Below, in pieces: positions 26,165 to 37,323 of a DNA stretch of 64,000 nucleotides. The notes under the pieces are model-generated. The model saw only the letters and a program-made list of their open reading frames with translations, searched no databases and was not told the origin of the DNA. The position numbers and the translations under genes are program-made. Positions within the stretch are counted from its first letter, which is position 1; every line of letters begins with the position of its first letter. The stretch is from Humibacter albus DSM 18994 (GTDB lineage Bacteria > Actinomycetota > Actinomycetes > Actinomycetales > Microbacteriaceae): the NCBI RefSeq assembly GCF_000421825.1, contig NZ_ATXT01000011.1:434001-498000 (forward strand), written 5' to 3'.

Positions 26165-26314
26165 TCAGCGCGGCGACGCGGCGGGACCGGACGAGGTGAC
26201 CGGCTCGGCGCCGGGTCTTGCCGCCGGGTCGGCGGCGGGGAGAACGCACGAGTCGCCGACGCAGACGACGGCGTTCGGGTCGCCCAGGGGCTGCAGTGGG
26301 GTGCCCGCGGTCAT
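26165..26314 (-). CDS. 49-residue ORF coupled to the frnE-like gene, two-Cys motif
   Basis: An ATG overlapping the upstream DsbA-like stop as ATGA opens a 49-codon frame. Its only striking feature is VVCVGDSCVLPAA, a Cys-X4-Cys core followed by an Ala/Pro/Ser-rich tail without membrane helix. Directly downstream of a thioredoxin-fold gene, a small two-Cys protein could be a redox partner or substrate; that is inference. Coupling and the Cys pair support a real gene over chance, but 49 codons in GC-rich DNA is weak evidence by itself. Confidence 0.45.
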   Translation of the reverse strand: MTAGTPLQPLGDPNAVVCVGDSCVLPAADPAARPGAEPVTSSGPAASPR

Positions 26315-27042
26315 GCGCCGACCTCGTCGGATGCCTGGGCCTTCCCGGCAGCATCGGTGTCCGACGGCGCCGCGGCGGCATCCGACCCGCGCTCATTCCA
26401 GACCTGCTCGAGAACCTGGGCGAAGGTCGCCGCCTCCTGAGCGCCGGAGACGCCGTACTTGCCGTCGATCACGTAGAACGGGACGCCCTGAATGCCGTAC
26501 TCCTGCGCGTCCGCCTGGTCCGCCCGCACGTCGGCGAGATACACATCCGACTCCAGCGCGCTCAGCGCCTCTTCGCGGTCCAGACCGATCTCCGCGGCAT
26601 AGTCGGCAAGAGACTCGTCACGGCCGACGTGGCCGCCTTCGACGAAGTACGCCTTGAGCAGACGCTCCTTCATCTCCGCCTGCTTGCCCTTCGACTTCGC
26701 GAAGTGGATGAGCTGATGCGCTTTGACGGTGTTGGTGTGCTTGACGGACGGGAAGTCGTAGTCGAGCCCCACTTGCGACGCGATGCCGCTCACCCGCTCG
26801 AGCATCTCGTTCGCCTGTTCGAGCGAGATTCCCTTGTGTTCGGCGAGGTAGTCGGCGTCGGTGCCGTCGAAGTCGACAGGCGTGTCCGGGGAGAGCTCGA
26901 AGGAGTGGTACTCCACGTCCACCGCACGGCCGTCACCGGAACCGGCGAACAGACCGCTCCCCGCCTCGAACTTGCGCTTGCCGATGTAGCACCACGGGCA
27001 CGCGACGTCGGACCAGATATCGACCTTGATGGAATCACTCAC
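26311..27042 (-). CDS. DsbA-family protein, FrnE-like
   Basis: A 243-residue cytosolic thioredoxin-fold protein with a helical insertion. The active site is SDVACPWCYIGKRKFE (CPWC, typical of FrnE/2-hydroxychromene isomerase-like members), and the cis-Pro loop is GIQGVPFYVIDGKYGVSGAQ. It lacks a signal peptide. I use GTG 27042, which starts exactly at the first strand (VSDSIKVDIWSD); ATG 27072 and ATG 27081 are longer options and none has a good ribosome site. It is followed by the coupled small ORF and separated from the rbs operon by a terminator. Confidence 0.87.
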   Translation of the reverse strand: MSDSIKVDIWSDVACPWCYIGKRKFEAGSGLFAGSGDGRAVDVEYHSFELSPDTPVDFDGTDADYLAEHKGISLEQANEMLERVSGIASQVGLDYDFPSVKHTNTVKAHQLIHFAKSKGKQAEMKERLLKAYFVEGGHVGRDESLADYAAEIGLDREEALSALESDVYLADVRADQADAQEYGIQGVPFYVIDGKYGVSGAQEAATFAQVLEQVWNERGSDAAAAPSDTDAAGKAQASDEVGA

Positions 27043-27099
27043 GCCAGGGCCAACGGATGCGCCGCTCGGCATATTCCGCACGCCGGCTCAGACAGCAGA

Positions 27100-27144
27100 C
27101 AGGCGAGCGTGCTGCCGGGTTCGCCCGGACCCCACGCTCGCCTG
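27100..27144. terminator. Hairpin terminator after the sugar-binding protein gene
   Basis: CAGGCGAGCGTG (27100-27111) and CACGCTCGCCTG (27133-27144) form a perfect 12-bp stem, and an inner CCGGG/CCCGG pair closes the loop region. It lies 28 bp past the binding-protein stop. No strong T run is visible, as is usual in high-GC actinobacteria. Confidence 0.72.
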
Positions 27145-27172
27145 CGCACCGACGTGCGATGCCGCCCTCGCT

Positions 27173-28153
27173 CTACTGGTAGAGCAGCGCCTGGATCTTC
27201 GGGTCGTTCAGGTTGCTCTTGTCATACCAGTACGCGCCCGTGTCGATCGTCTTCGGCAGGGACTTGCCCTTGATGGCCTGCAGCGCCGCCCACACGACCT
27301 TCTCGCCGATGCCGACCGGGTTCTGCGTGATCGCTCCGGCCATGGTGCCATCCTTGATGGCGTCGATCTGGGCCTTGCCCGAGTCGAAGCCGACGACCGT
27401 GACCTTGCCGGACATGCCTGCCTCCTTCACGCCCTGCGCCACGCCTTCGGCTGAGCCCTCGTTCGCGCCGTAGATGCCGGCGAGATCGGGATTGGCCGTG
27501 AGGAAGTTCTTCGCGATGTCGGCCGATTTCGTGAGGTCACCGGCGCCGAACTGCGGGGTCAGGACCTTGATGTCGGGCGCGTTCTTCTTCATCCAGTTCA
27601 GGAACCCGTCGATGCGGTCCTTGCCGGACTCGCTCGTCTGGTCGAATCCGACGACCGCGACCGTGCCCTTGTTGCCGATGAGATCGGCCATGTGCTTGGC
27701 CGCCAGCGCCGCCGCCTTCTTGTTGTTCGTCGCTGCCGTCGTGACCGGCACCGGGCTGTCGACGCCGGAGTCGAACGCGATCACGGGGATGCCGTCGGAC
27801 TTCGCCTGTTGCATGTACGGTGCCGCTGCCTTCGAGTCCAGGGCGGCGAAGCCGAGCGCATCGGGCTTCTTCGCCAACGCCGTCTGCAGCATGGTGATCT
27901 GCTGGTCGACGTCGGTCTCCTTCGGCGGACCGTCGAACGTGATGCTGGCTCCGAGCTTCTTGGCCTCTTGCTCGGCGCCCTTCTTCACGGCCTGCCAGTA
28001 GGCGAACTGGAAGCCCTTGGCGATGATGGCGACCGTGGGCTTCTTGTCTGAGGATCCGGAGGAACTCGAGTTGCCGGACCCGGAGCATCCGGCGAGGGCG
28101 AGCACCAGCGCGGTGGCCGCTGCAGCCGTGCCGAGCAGTTTCTTCTTGTTCAT
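27173..28153 (-). CDS. Sugar ABC transporter substrate-binding lipoprotein (RbsB-like)
   Basis: A 326-residue periplasmic-binding-protein type 1 lipoprotein. The signal is MNKKKLLG, a hydrophobic core and lipobox LAGCSG; the mature fold shows VAIIAKGFQFAYWQAVKKGAE, TDVDQQITMLQTAL, IPVIAFDSGVDSP and VVGFDSGKAQIDAIKDG. Start ATG 28153 has AAGGAGATC before it. It is the last gene of a three-gene importer operon. The ligand is a monosaccharide of unknown kind. Confidence 0.91.
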   Translation of the reverse strand: MNKKKLLGTAAAATALVLALAGCSGSGNSSSSGSSDKKPTVAIIAKGFQFAYWQAVKKGAEQEAKKLGASITFDGPPKETDVDQQITMLQTALAKKPDALGFAALDSKAAAPYMQQAKSDGIPVIAFDSGVDSPVPVTTAATNNKKAAALAAKHMADLIGNKGTVAVVGFDQTSESGKDRIDGFLNWMKKNAPDIKVLTPQFGAGDLTKSADIAKNFLTANPDLAGIYGANEGSAEGVAQGVKEAGMSGKVTVVGFDSGKAQIDAIKDGTMAGAITQNPVGIGEKVVWAALQAIKGKSLPKTIDTGAYWYDKSNLNDPKIQALLYQ

Positions 28154-28209
28154 GGGACGGTGATCTCCTTCGATCTTGTGGTGCAGGGATTCTGGGTACG
28201 GTGTGCTCG

Positions 28210-29208
28210 TCAGCGCTCGCGACGCCGGAGCATGTCCATGTAGACGGCGAAGAGGATGACGCAGCCGAGGACGACGTTCTGCCACTCCTGCGGCACGCTG
28301 ATCAGTTGGAGCCCGTTGTTCAGCACGGCGATGATCAGCGAGCCGATCACGGTGCCGACCATCGAGCCCTTTCCGCCGGCCAACGACGTGCCGCCGATGA
28401 CGACCGCGGCGATGGCCTGCAGCTCGTAGCCCTGCCCGGTGGCCGGCTGCGCAGAGGCGAGGCGTGCCGAGATCATCACGCCGGCGAGGCCGATGAAGAG
28501 CCCCCCGATCACGTAGACGACCCACGTCCAGCGCCGAACATTGATACCCGAGATGGCTGTCGCGTCGGCGTTGCTGCCGATCGCATACGTGTACCGGCCC
28601 ACGATCGTCTTGTTCAGCAGGATCGCCGCGATGATGGCCGTCACGAAGAAGATCAGCACGGCGTTCGGCACGTCGATGCCCGGGATGATCGATCCGGACG
28701 CCAGGTCGATGTATCCGGGCGCCTTCGTGAAGTAGATCGGCGAGGTGTGTGAGATCACGAGCGCGAGGCCCTGCGCGATGAGCATCATGGCCAGCGTCGC
28801 GATGAACGGAGGGAACTTGAAGAACGCCACGGCGGCACCGTTCACCGCCCCGATCAGGCCGCCGACGAGCACGGCGCCGAGCACGCCGAGCCAGAGCGGC
28901 AGGCCGAGGTTCTCGATGAACACGCCCGACATCACCGCGCAGAGGCTCATGCCGGTGCCGATCGACAGGTCGATGCCACCGGTGATGATCACGAACGTGG
29001 TGCCGACCGCCAGCAGCCCGACGACCACCGTGGAGACGAGCACGTTGTTGACGAGGTTGTCGTACGTGAAGAAGACATCGCTCGTGAGCGAGAAGAAGAT
29101 CACGATCACGATCAGGCTCGCGAATGCGAGCAGCTGCTGCAGACCGGCGCGGAGCCGGCCTCGGTTCAGAGCCGGCGCCTGTGCGCCCTGCACGGCGGTC
29201 TGTGTCAT
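28210..29208 (-). CDS. Sugar ABC transporter permease (RbsC-like)
   Basis: A 332-residue CUT2-family permease with about ten helices. It carries the family signature GTTFVIITGGIDLSIG near residue 75 and GGTSLAGGKGSMVGTVIG in the second half, close to the EAA-like loop of ribose-type permeases. Its ATG at 29208 overlaps the ATPase stop by 4 bp; 56 bp separate it from the binding-protein gene. Confidence 0.92.
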   Translation of the reverse strand: MTQTAVQGAQAPALNRGRLRAGLQQLLAFASLIVIVIFFSLTSDVFFTYDNLVNNVLVSTVVVGLLAVGTTFVIITGGIDLSIGTGMSLCAVMSGVFIENLGLPLWLGVLGAVLVGGLIGAVNGAAVAFFKFPPFIATLAMMLIAQGLALVISHTSPIYFTKAPGYIDLASGSIIPGIDVPNAVLIFFVTAIIAAILLNKTIVGRYTYAIGSNADATAISGINVRRWTWVVYVIGGLFIGLAGVMISARLASAQPATGQGYELQAIAAVVIGGTSLAGGKGSMVGTVIGSLIIAVLNNGLQLISVPQEWQNVVLGCVILFAVYMDMLRRRER

Positions 29209-30806
29209 CGGGTTCCTGCTTCCTGCATTTCGGCTTCGGGGGTTTCGTCGACGGCACCGAGCACGTCGGGGCGCAGCGTGGCGTAGTGCATGATCGACTC
29301 CTGATCGGCCTCATCGGCAGCGAGCAACGCAGTGAGCCGGCCCTCGCACATCACGGCCACTCGATGAGACATGCGCAGCACCTCGGGGAGCTCGGACGAG
29401 ATCATGATGATCGCCTTCCCCTCCGCGGCGAGGCGATTGAGGAGCTGGTAGATCTCCTCCTTGGCGCCGACGTCGATGCCGCGCGTCGGCTCGTCGAAGA
29501 TCAGCACATCGCAGTCCTTGACGAGCCATTTGGCGATGACGACCTTCTGCTGATTCCCACCCGAGAGGTTCTGCACCGTCTGATCGATCGACGGCGTCTT
29601 GATGCGTAGGGTTTCCACCATCTCGCGGGCGGTCACGCGGATCGCGTTGTCCTTCATGAAAACGCCGAGGCCGACGTATTTCGTCAGCGAGCTGAGCGCC
29701 ACATTGAATCCCACGCGCTGATCCAGGAGCAGGCCGAAGCGCTTGCGGTCCTCCGAGAGATAGCCGATCCCGTTGGCGGCGGCCACGGAGGGATTCGGCA
29801 GCCGCACGCTCGTGCCCTTCAGCTCGATCTCGCCCGCGCTGTGCCGGTCGGCGCCGACGATCGCGCGCGCGACCTCGGTGCGGCCGGCACCCATGAGCCC
29901 GGCGAAACCGAGGATCTCTCCTCGATGCAACTCGAACGAGACGTCATGCAGCAGTTCCTTCGTGCTCAGCCCGCGCACCGCGAGCACCACCTCGTCGGTA
30001 CCGTGCTCGGTCTCGGGGCGTACGTTCTCTTTCAACTCACGTCCGACCATGAGCGAGATGACCTCGCGCATCGTCGTCTCCGACGTGGTGAGCGTGTCGA
30101 TGTAGCGGCCGTCGCGGATGACCTCGATCCGGTCGCTGATGGCCTTCAACTCGTCCATACGGTGCGAGATGTAGATCACGCCGGTCTCGGGAGTGCGGAA
30201 ACGTCGGATGAGATCGTGCAACACCGCAACCTCGGCGTCGTTCAGCGCCGCCGTCGGCTCGTCCATGATCAGGACGCGCGCATCATAGGAGAGCGCCTTG
30301 GCGATCTCCACCATCTGTTGTTTGGCGACGGTGAGCTCCGACACCTTCTGTCGCGGATCGAGCGGCAGCTCGAGCCGCTCGAACAACGCGGACGCGGCCT
30401 CGTTCAGCCGCTTCTCCGAGAGTAGGAAATCACCCCACCGCGGCTCCCGGCCGATGTAGATGTTCTGTGCGACCGTGAGATCGGGCATCAGGTTGAACTC
30501 CTGATGGATGATCGACACACCCAGCTCCTGCGCGTGTTTCGGCCCGGAGATCTCGACCTCCTCACCGTCGAGGAGAAAGCGACCCGAGTCCGGCGTGTAG
30601 ACGCCGGCGAGCAGCTTCATGAGTGTCGACTTTCCCGCACCGTTCTCCCCGACTAGCGCGAGCACTTCGCCCTTGCGCAGCTCGAGGTGCATCTGGTCGA
30701 GCGCCTTGACGCCCGGGAACTCCTTGCTCACCCCGGAGACCTGGAGCAGATAATCGCCGCTCATCGGACCGCGCGCGTTCGTGCCATCGCCGCTCGGGTT
30801 GCTCAC
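29205..30806 (-). CDS. Sugar ABC transporter ATPase with two ABC domains (RbsA-like)
   Basis: A 533-residue tandem ATPase. The first domain has GENGAGKST and MDEPTAALND; the second has a degenerate Walker A (GLMGAGRTE) and NLSGGNQQKVVIAKWL with IFDEPTRGID, the normal asymmetry of RbsA/MglA proteins. I choose GTG 30806, preceded by GAGAGGAA at 6 nt; ATG 30764 (MSGDYLL) lacks a ribosome site and the 30848 start overlaps the operator. First gene of the operon. Confidence 0.92.
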   Translation of the reverse strand: MSNPSGDGTNARGPMSGDYLLQVSGVSKEFPGVKALDQMHLELRKGEVLALVGENGAGKSTLMKLLAGVYTPDSGRFLLDGEEVEISGPKHAQELGVSIIHQEFNLMPDLTVAQNIYIGREPRWGDFLLSEKRLNEAASALFERLELPLDPRQKVSELTVAKQQMVEIAKALSYDARVLIMDEPTAALNDAEVAVLHDLIRRFRTPETGVIYISHRMDELKAISDRIEVIRDGRYIDTLTTSETTMREVISLMVGRELKENVRPETEHGTDEVVLAVRGLSTKELLHDVSFELHRGEILGFAGLMGAGRTEVARAIVGADRHSAGEIELKGTSVRLPNPSVAAANGIGYLSEDRKRFGLLLDQRVGFNVALSSLTKYVGLGVFMKDNAIRVTAREMVETLRIKTPSIDQTVQNLSGGNQQKVVIAKWLVKDCDVLIFDEPTRGIDVGAKEEIYQLLNRLAAEGKAIIMISSELPEVLRMSHRVAVMCEGRLTALLAADEADQESIMHYATLRPDVLGAVDETPEAEMQEAGTR

Positions 30807-30842
30807 GTACGGTTCCTCTCCATCGGGGTCACCCGTGAGTGT

Positions 30843-30886
30843 AAACATCGGATGTCTGGCGTGTCAACGTCAAACATCCGATGGTT
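30843..30886. promoter_or_regulatory. Two near-palindromic operators upstream of the rbs-type operon
   Basis: Two copies of AAACATC-S-GATG are centred at 30850 and 30879, 29 bp apart. The first, ACATCGGATGT (30845-30855), is a perfect palindrome around a central base; the second, ACATCCGATGG, has one mismatch. They lie 40-80 bp upstream of the ATPase GTG and straddle a TTGACA-like -35 on the minus strand. Paired sites near helical phase suggest cooperative repression by a regulator encoded elsewhere. Confidence 0.6.
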
Positions 30887-30942
30887 ATCGAAGGAACACG
30901 ATCGTGACCGGTTCCGCGCGAGCGTCGACTGCAGGCAACCGG

Positions 30943-31752
30943 TCAGGCCGATTCCGTCGGGGCGTCGACGGCACCTCCGAAGCGGCGATTCCGCGCGGCG
31001 TAGATCTCGATGGCGTGCCAGAGGTCTGAACGCGTGAAGTCGGGCCAGAGGGTGTCGAGGAACACCATCTCCGCGTAGGCGCTCTGCCAGAGCAGGAAGT
31101 TGCTCGTGCGCTGCTCCCCCGAGCTGCGCACGAAGAGGTCGACGTCGGGCAGGTCCGGCGTGTAGAGGTGTCGCTGGATCGTCTTCTCGCTGATCGTCGA
31201 CGGCCGGAGCCTGCCGGCTGCGACCTCCGCGGCGATGTCGCGCACGGCATCCGCGATCTCGGTGCGTCCGCCGTAGTTCACGCACATGGTGAGCGTCAGC
31301 ACATCGTTGTGAGCGGTGAGGCGCTCGGCGAACTGCAGTTCTTTGATGACGGATGCCCAGAGCCGGGGCCTCCTGCCGGCCCACCTCACGCGCACCCCCC
31401 ACTCGTTCAGCTGGTCGCGTCGTCGATGCAGGACGTCGCGGTTGAACCCCATCAGGAACCGCACCTCGTCGGGAGACCGACGCCAGTTCTCGGTGGAGAA
31501 CGCATAGACACTCAGGTGCTTCACGCCGATCTGAATCGCTCCCGCGACGACGTCGAGCAGCGACGCTTCTCCCGCTTTGTGACCCTCTATGCGCGTCAGG
31601 CCACGACGGTTGGCCCAGCGCCCGTTGCCGTCCATCACCAGTGCCACGTGATCCGGCACCGCTGCAGTCGGGACCGCCGGGGGGTGGATGCCGGTCCAAT
31701 CGAGCGGGCGGAACTCGACGGCATCCTTGTGTGTGTAGGGCTTCGGGCTCAT
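30943..31752 (-). CDS. uppS: Isoprenyl (undecaprenyl) diphosphate synthase
   Basis: A 269-residue cis-prenyltransferase making the lipid carrier for peptidoglycan. The catalytic Asp is in [15 protein letters not shown], substrate contacts are in [14 protein letters not shown], and the C-terminal signature is [19 protein letters not shown] followed by FLDTLWPDF. The start ATG 31752 overlaps the recO stop (ATGA). The chain length of the product cannot be read; actinobacteria often have two homologues. Confidence 0.95.
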   Translation of the reverse strand: MSPKPYTHKDAVEFRPLDWTGIHPPAVPTAAVPDHVALVMDGNGRWANRRGLTRIEGHKAGEASLLDVVAGAIQIGVKHLSVYAFSTENWRRSPDEVRFLMGFNRDVLHRRRDQLNEWGVRVRWAGRRPRLWASVIKELQFAERLTAHNDVLTLTMCVNYGGRTEIADAVRDIAAEVAAGRLRPSTISEKTIQRHLYTPDLPDVDLFVRSSGEQRTSNFLLWQSAYAEMVFLDTLWPDFTRSDLWHAIEIYAARNRRFGGAVDAPTESA

Positions 31753-32612
31753 GCGCTCGCTCTGTCCGTTCCCGCCTGAACGTCCGCCGCTCCCGCGCCG
31801 GACGCTGAGCGCGAGGCAGAAACCGGCGCCGGAGCGGGAGAAGCCTGCCATGTCGGCGCTCGGCCGCCACCAGGCGGCGGCCGGTGATCGCCGCGTGTCA
31901 CGTGCGGGAGTGAGCGCAAGCCACGCTCCAGGTGCCACTGCGTGTACGCGGCGATGATGCCACTCGCCTTGGAACGTGCCGCGTCATCGGTCGCCTCGGC
32001 GGTAGGCCAGTCGCCGTGCAGGAGCGCAGAGAGGAGGTCGATCACGTTGTCACCGACGTGCGGCGCACCGGGCGGCGCGCAGTCGGCGCAGACCACTCCC
32101 CCGAGCTGCACCACGATCGCGCCATGCCGCCCCGGCTTCCCGCATCGCGCGCACGCGTCGAAGCTGGGCGCCCAGCCCGCCAGCGCGAGGGCGCGCAGCA
32201 AGTACGAGTCGAGCGTGAGGGATGCCTCGTGCTCGGCGCGCGAGAGGGACCGCAGCGCTCCGATGAGCAGCAGGTACTGCTGTGAGGAGCCTTCCGCCTC
32301 CGTCAGGCGATCGGCGGTCTCGACCATGGCGCTGGCGGAGGTGAAGCTCTCGTAGTCCGCCGCGATCGGCGCACCATAGGCGCCCAGCGATTCCGCCTGC
32401 GTCACGACGTCGAGGCTGCGGCCCTCATAGAGCTGAACGTCGGCGACCATGAACGGTTCCAGCCGTGCGCCGAACTTCGAGGCGGTGCGCCGCACGCCCT
32501 TCGCCACCGCTCGCACCTTGCCATGCGAACGAGTCAGCAGCGTGACGATGCGATCGGCCTCACCCAGTTTGTGGGTGCGCAGCACGACGGCTTCATCACG
32601 GTAGGTGGGCAT
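31749..32612 (-). CDS. recO: DNA repair protein RecO
   Basis: A 287-residue recombination mediator that loads RecA with RecR. The N-terminal OB fold is [23 protein letters not shown]; the zinc site is [14 protein letters not shown] followed by GGVVCADC. The ATG at 32612 is the normal RecO start; the longer frame is a shadow. It precedes uppS with a 4-bp overlap, the conserved recO-uppS pair. The C terminus is Ala/Pro/Ser rich. Confidence 0.94.
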   Translation of the reverse strand: MPTYRDEAVVLRTHKLGEADRIVTLLTRSHGKVRAVAKGVRRTASKFGARLEPFMVADVQLYEGRSLDVVTQAESLGAYGAPIAADYESFTSASAMVETADRLTEAEGSSQQYLLLIGALRSLSRAEHEASLTLDSYLLRALALAGWAPSFDACARCGKPGRHGAIVVQLGGVVCADCAPPGAPHVGDNVIDLLSALLHGDWPTAEATDDAARSKASGIIAAYTQWHLERGLRSLPHVTRGDHRPPPGGGRAPTWQASPAPAPVSASRSASGAGAADVQAGTDRASA

Positions 32613-32685
32613 CACCCCATTATCGCTGCAGGACGCCGTCCGACCTGCGCGGCGCGGCGGTGGCATGGCCGCGTGCCGACCGAGC

Positions 32686-33510
32686 TCACGACGCGTCCCA
32701 CAGGGCACGGTAGAACGCGATGCGCTCGGCGTCGGGCCGCACACCGTACGACTCGTAGTAGAGCTCCGCGTAGCCTCGCCCGTAGTTCCACTCCGTGCTC
32801 CAGGCGCCGATGGCGATGTCCGCCCACCGGTCTGCGACGCCCAGGCGACCCAGGTCGACGAAACCGGCCATGCTGCCATCGTCGGCCAGCAGGGTGTTCG
32901 GTGCACAGGCATCCGCGTGGCACACCACGAGCCGGTCGATGGACGGCGCAGCGGGCAACCGGCTCAGGGCGGCGACGCGCTCGGGGGTGCCCTCGGCGCG
33001 GGTGCGCGCGATGCGCTCGGTCGCTGACCACGAGAACGGGCAGGAATCGGTGGGCAACGCGTCGTGCAGGGCGCGCAGGCCGCTGCCGAGCGCGCGAACG
33101 GCGCGTTCCGGGCGAGACCGCCAAGTCTCCGACACGGCGTTCTGGCCCGGCAGAGCGGCCGTGATCAGGACCTCACCGTCGGCGTCGCTGGTGAAGTCGA
33201 TCACCTCGGGAACCACGACATGAGCCGCTGCCCAGCGAAGCCGTGGCACCTCGGCGGCGAGATCGAGCTCGCTGCCCGGCGGCGCCCACTTCGCGTACAC
33301 GGCACGACCACCCAGGTTGGCGCGCACCGTGACGCCGCCCACCTCATTGACCCAGACGATCTCGTCCACGTCGTCCCCGAACCGCCTCCTGAGCGGTGCG
33401 GGGACGACGAACGACGCCTTCGGTGCGCCCGCGATGGCGAGAGCACCGTGCGCCCCGGCGGACGCGCCCGAGTCGGGCGCGGCTCCGCCGGGAGTCTCTG
33501 GTTCCCTCAC
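32686..33510 (-). CDS. Aminoglycoside 3-prime-phosphotransferase-like kinase, HGD motif changed to HAD
   Basis: A 274-residue APH-fold kinase. The catalytic loop reads [14 protein letters not shown] (His198, Ala199, Asp200, Asn205) where the family has HGD; the Mg-binding segment [19 protein letters not shown] (Asp219) is the APH(3-prime) signature. It begins with GTG directly after the leuA stop (TGAGTG), so it may be translated by coupling. Many environmental actinobacteria carry such chromosomal homologues. Whether it phosphorylates aminoglycosides is unknown; the catalytic Asp and Asn are kept, so it is not obviously dead. Confidence 0.82.
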   Translation of the reverse strand: MREPETPGGAAPDSGASAGAHGALAIAGAPKASFVVPAPLRRRFGDDVDEIVWVNEVGGVTVRANLGGRAVYAKWAPPGSELDLAAEVPRLRWAAAHVVVPEVIDFTSDADGEVLITAALPGQNAVSETWRSRPERAVRALGSGLRALHDALPTDSCPFSWSATERIARTRAEGTPERVAALSRLPAAPSIDRLVVCHADACAPNTLLADDGSMAGFVDLGRLGVADRWADIAIGAWSTEWNYGRGYAELYYESYGVRPDAERIAFYRALWDAS

Positions 33511-35352
<1,842 letters not shown>

Positions 35353-35368
<16 letters not shown>

Positions 35369-35397
35369 CGGCTAAGAAGGAGCAGGCCGGAGCACAC
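35353..35397 (-). CDS. leuA leader peptide with four consecutive Leu codons
   Basis: A 14-codon frame starting at GTG encodes VCSGLLLLSRRDEA and a TAG stop. Codons 5-8 are CTG CTC CTT CTT, four leucines in a row immediately before the hairpin. A -10-like TACCCT (35410-35405) ends 7 nt upstream of the GTG, so transcription could begin at or next to the start codon and the peptide would be translated leaderless, as is frequent in actinobacteria. No Shine-Dalgarno is present. Position upstream of a leucine biosynthetic gene makes a classical attenuation peptide very likely. Confidence 0.82.
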
Positions 35398-35518
35398 GTT
35401 CAAAAGGGTACACCCGCGACGCGGCACTGCCGCCCACCCGTGCAGAGGCACGTGCGTGAGCGGCAGCGTGAATGCGCTTCGTCCGGTCACGACACGTCCG
35501 GTAGCGACACGTCCGGGG

Positions 35519-36382
35519 TCACGACGCGACGTAACGCTGGCGGATGCTCCCCAACCCCTCGATCTCGCTGGTCACGCTCTGCCCCGCCTCCAGATAGACC
35601 CGCGGGGTGCGACCCAGGCCCACGCCGTCCGGCGTGCCGGTGAAGATCACGTCGCCCGGCAACAGCTCGACGAGAGCGGAGAGGCGCTCGACGAGTTCCG
35701 GGATCGGGAAGATCATGTCGCGCGTGCGTCCGCTCTGCAGCACCTCGGTGGAACCGTCGGCCCGCGCGAGCGTACAGCCGATGGCCAGATCCGAGCGATC
35801 GGCGACCGAGGCCAGCTCGTCGAGAGTGACCACGGCGGGACCGATGGGAGCGAATCCCTTGAGCGACTTGCCGATCGAGAACTGCGCGGGCTCGCCCCAG
35901 AACTGCACGGTGCGGTCGCTGACGTCCTGCCCGATCGTCAGGCCCGCCACGTGATCCCACGCCTCCGACGCAGGAATGTCACGCCCGCCCTCGCCGATCA
36001 CGGCGACGAGCTCCACCTCCCAGTCGACGGTGTCGCCGCTCAACTCGATCTCCACGTCGGCACCGGTGAAGCTGGAGACGAACTTGGTGAACACCATCGG
36101 GTTCTCCGGCAGCTTCAATCCGGACTCGTCCGCGTGGTTCGCATAATTGAGCCCGATCGCGAAGACCTGCGGCGGCCGAGGGACGGCCGGACCGAGATCA
36201 CGCGGATCGAACGGATCGCCCGCCGAGGCATCCTGGTCGGCAGCCCATCGCGTGAACTCGCTCCACCGCTCGTAGACGGACTGCGGGTTGGGGCCGAAGC
36301 GGCCGTCGCTGGCCTTCTCGACGTCGAGGGCGCGATCGCGCTTCAGGAGGACGAGACGGGAGGAGAGATTCGCGATGCGCAA
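35519..36382 (-). CDS. Fumarylacetoacetate hydrolase (FAH) family protein
   Basis: A 287-residue FAH-fold hydrolase or decarboxylase. It has FAIGLNYANHADESG, EVELVAVIGEGGRDIP (metal-binding Glu) and VIFTGTPDGVGLGRTPR. Family members act on acylpyruvates or 2-hydroxyhepta-2,4-dienedioate-type compounds; the substrate cannot be read. I use TTG 36382, because LRIANLSSRLV is the normal N terminus of the family and AGGCAG precedes it; the longer frame adds an unrelated tail. It stands alone between leuA and the alpha/beta hydrolase. Confidence 0.85.
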   Translation of the reverse strand: MRIANLSSRLVLLKRDRALDVEKASDGRFGPNPQSVYERWSEFTRWAADQDASAGDPFDPRDLGPAVPRPPQVFAIGLNYANHADESGLKLPENPMVFTKFVSSFTGADVEIELSGDTVDWEVELVAVIGEGGRDIPASEAWDHVAGLTIGQDVSDRTVQFWGEPAQFSIGKSLKGFAPIGPAVVTLDELASVADRSDLAIGCTLARADGSTEVLQSGRTRDMIFPIPELVERLSALVELLPGDVIFTGTPDGVGLGRTPRVYLEAGQSVTSEIEGLGSIRQRYVAS

Positions 36383-36516
36383 CGCTGCCTGCTTTCGACG
36401 AGTGAACGGTGTGCGGAAACATCCGACCAATACGGGTTCCCGTGCACTCTACCGGATGCCCGTTCGCTCTGAACACGTCGATTCTCGGGCGAGAGCACGC
36501 TCCGGTCTCCGCCGGG

Positions 36517-37281
36517 TCATCGGATGAGGAAGTCGCGAATCGCCGCTCCGAACGCCGACTCGGTGACAACGCTCATGTGGTTGCCCGGCACCTGTTCGTA
36601 GTGCGCGAGAGGCAGCAGGTCGGCCAGGTCGCGGCCCGATCCGTGGTCGTCGTCCGCCGAGCCCATGAGCACGAGCGACGGAGTGGCGATGTCCTCGATC
36701 TCCTCGACGCTCGTGCCGACCGACGTGTCGAGCACCATGCGCAGTGCGACCGGATCCCCGCCCGTCGTGCGCAGGAACGCTTCCGATCGCCACTCGGCGC
36801 TTCCTCTCTCGTGCCGCCCGAGACCGTCGAACACGCGGTGGAAGAACTCGTTGCGCTTCTGCACGTGGGTCATGCCGCCGAGACCCATGCCCGAGATGAC
36901 GGCGCGTCCGGGTTCGGCGCCGCGCACGAGCATCCTCAGCGTGGTCCGCGCACCCAGCGAATACCCGCCCAGGTCGTAGTCGTCGAGGCCCAGGTGTTCG
37001 ATCAGCGCGAACGCGTCGTCGGTGAGCACGTCGCGCGGATAGTGTGTCGGATCCTGCGATGCATCGCTGTCGCCGTGCGCCCGCAGATCGGGCATGATCA
37101 CCCGGAATCCCGCGTTCGCGATCAGCTCGGCGTGCCCGTAACGGATCCAGTTCACGTAAGCCGTGGAGAAGAAGCCGTGAATGAGGACGACGGGTCGGCC
37201 CTCGCCGAGCTCCCGGTAGGCCAGCGGCGCACCGTCGCGGCCGGTGAAGTGACGCGCGGGGAGATCGGGACGGCGTGGCAT
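36517..37281 (-). CDS. Alpha/beta hydrolase
   Basis: A 254-residue serine hydrolase. The oxyanion strand is VVLIHGFFST, the nucleophile elbow GYSLGA and the catalytic His lies in VPGNHMSVV; the acid residue is probably the Asp in LMGSADDD. It is cytosolic. It is 42 bp downstream of the FtsX-like permease and could belong to the same transcript, but the substrate is unknown. Confidence 0.85.
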   Translation of the reverse strand: MPRRPDLPARHFTGRDGAPLAYRELGEGRPVVLIHGFFSTAYVNWIRYGHAELIANAGFRVIMPDLRAHGDSDASQDPTHYPRDVLTDDAFALIEHLGLDDYDLGGYSLGARTTLRMLVRGAEPGRAVISGMGLGGMTHVQKRNEFFHRVFDGLGRHERGSAEWRSEAFLRTTGGDPVALRMVLDTSVGTSVEEIEDIATPSLVLMGSADDDHGSGRDLADLLPLAHYEQVPGNHMSVVTESAFGAAIRDFLIR

Positions 37282-37323
37282 CCTCACAGCCTACGGAACG
37301 GTGACGGTCCGGTGGCCGCCCCC

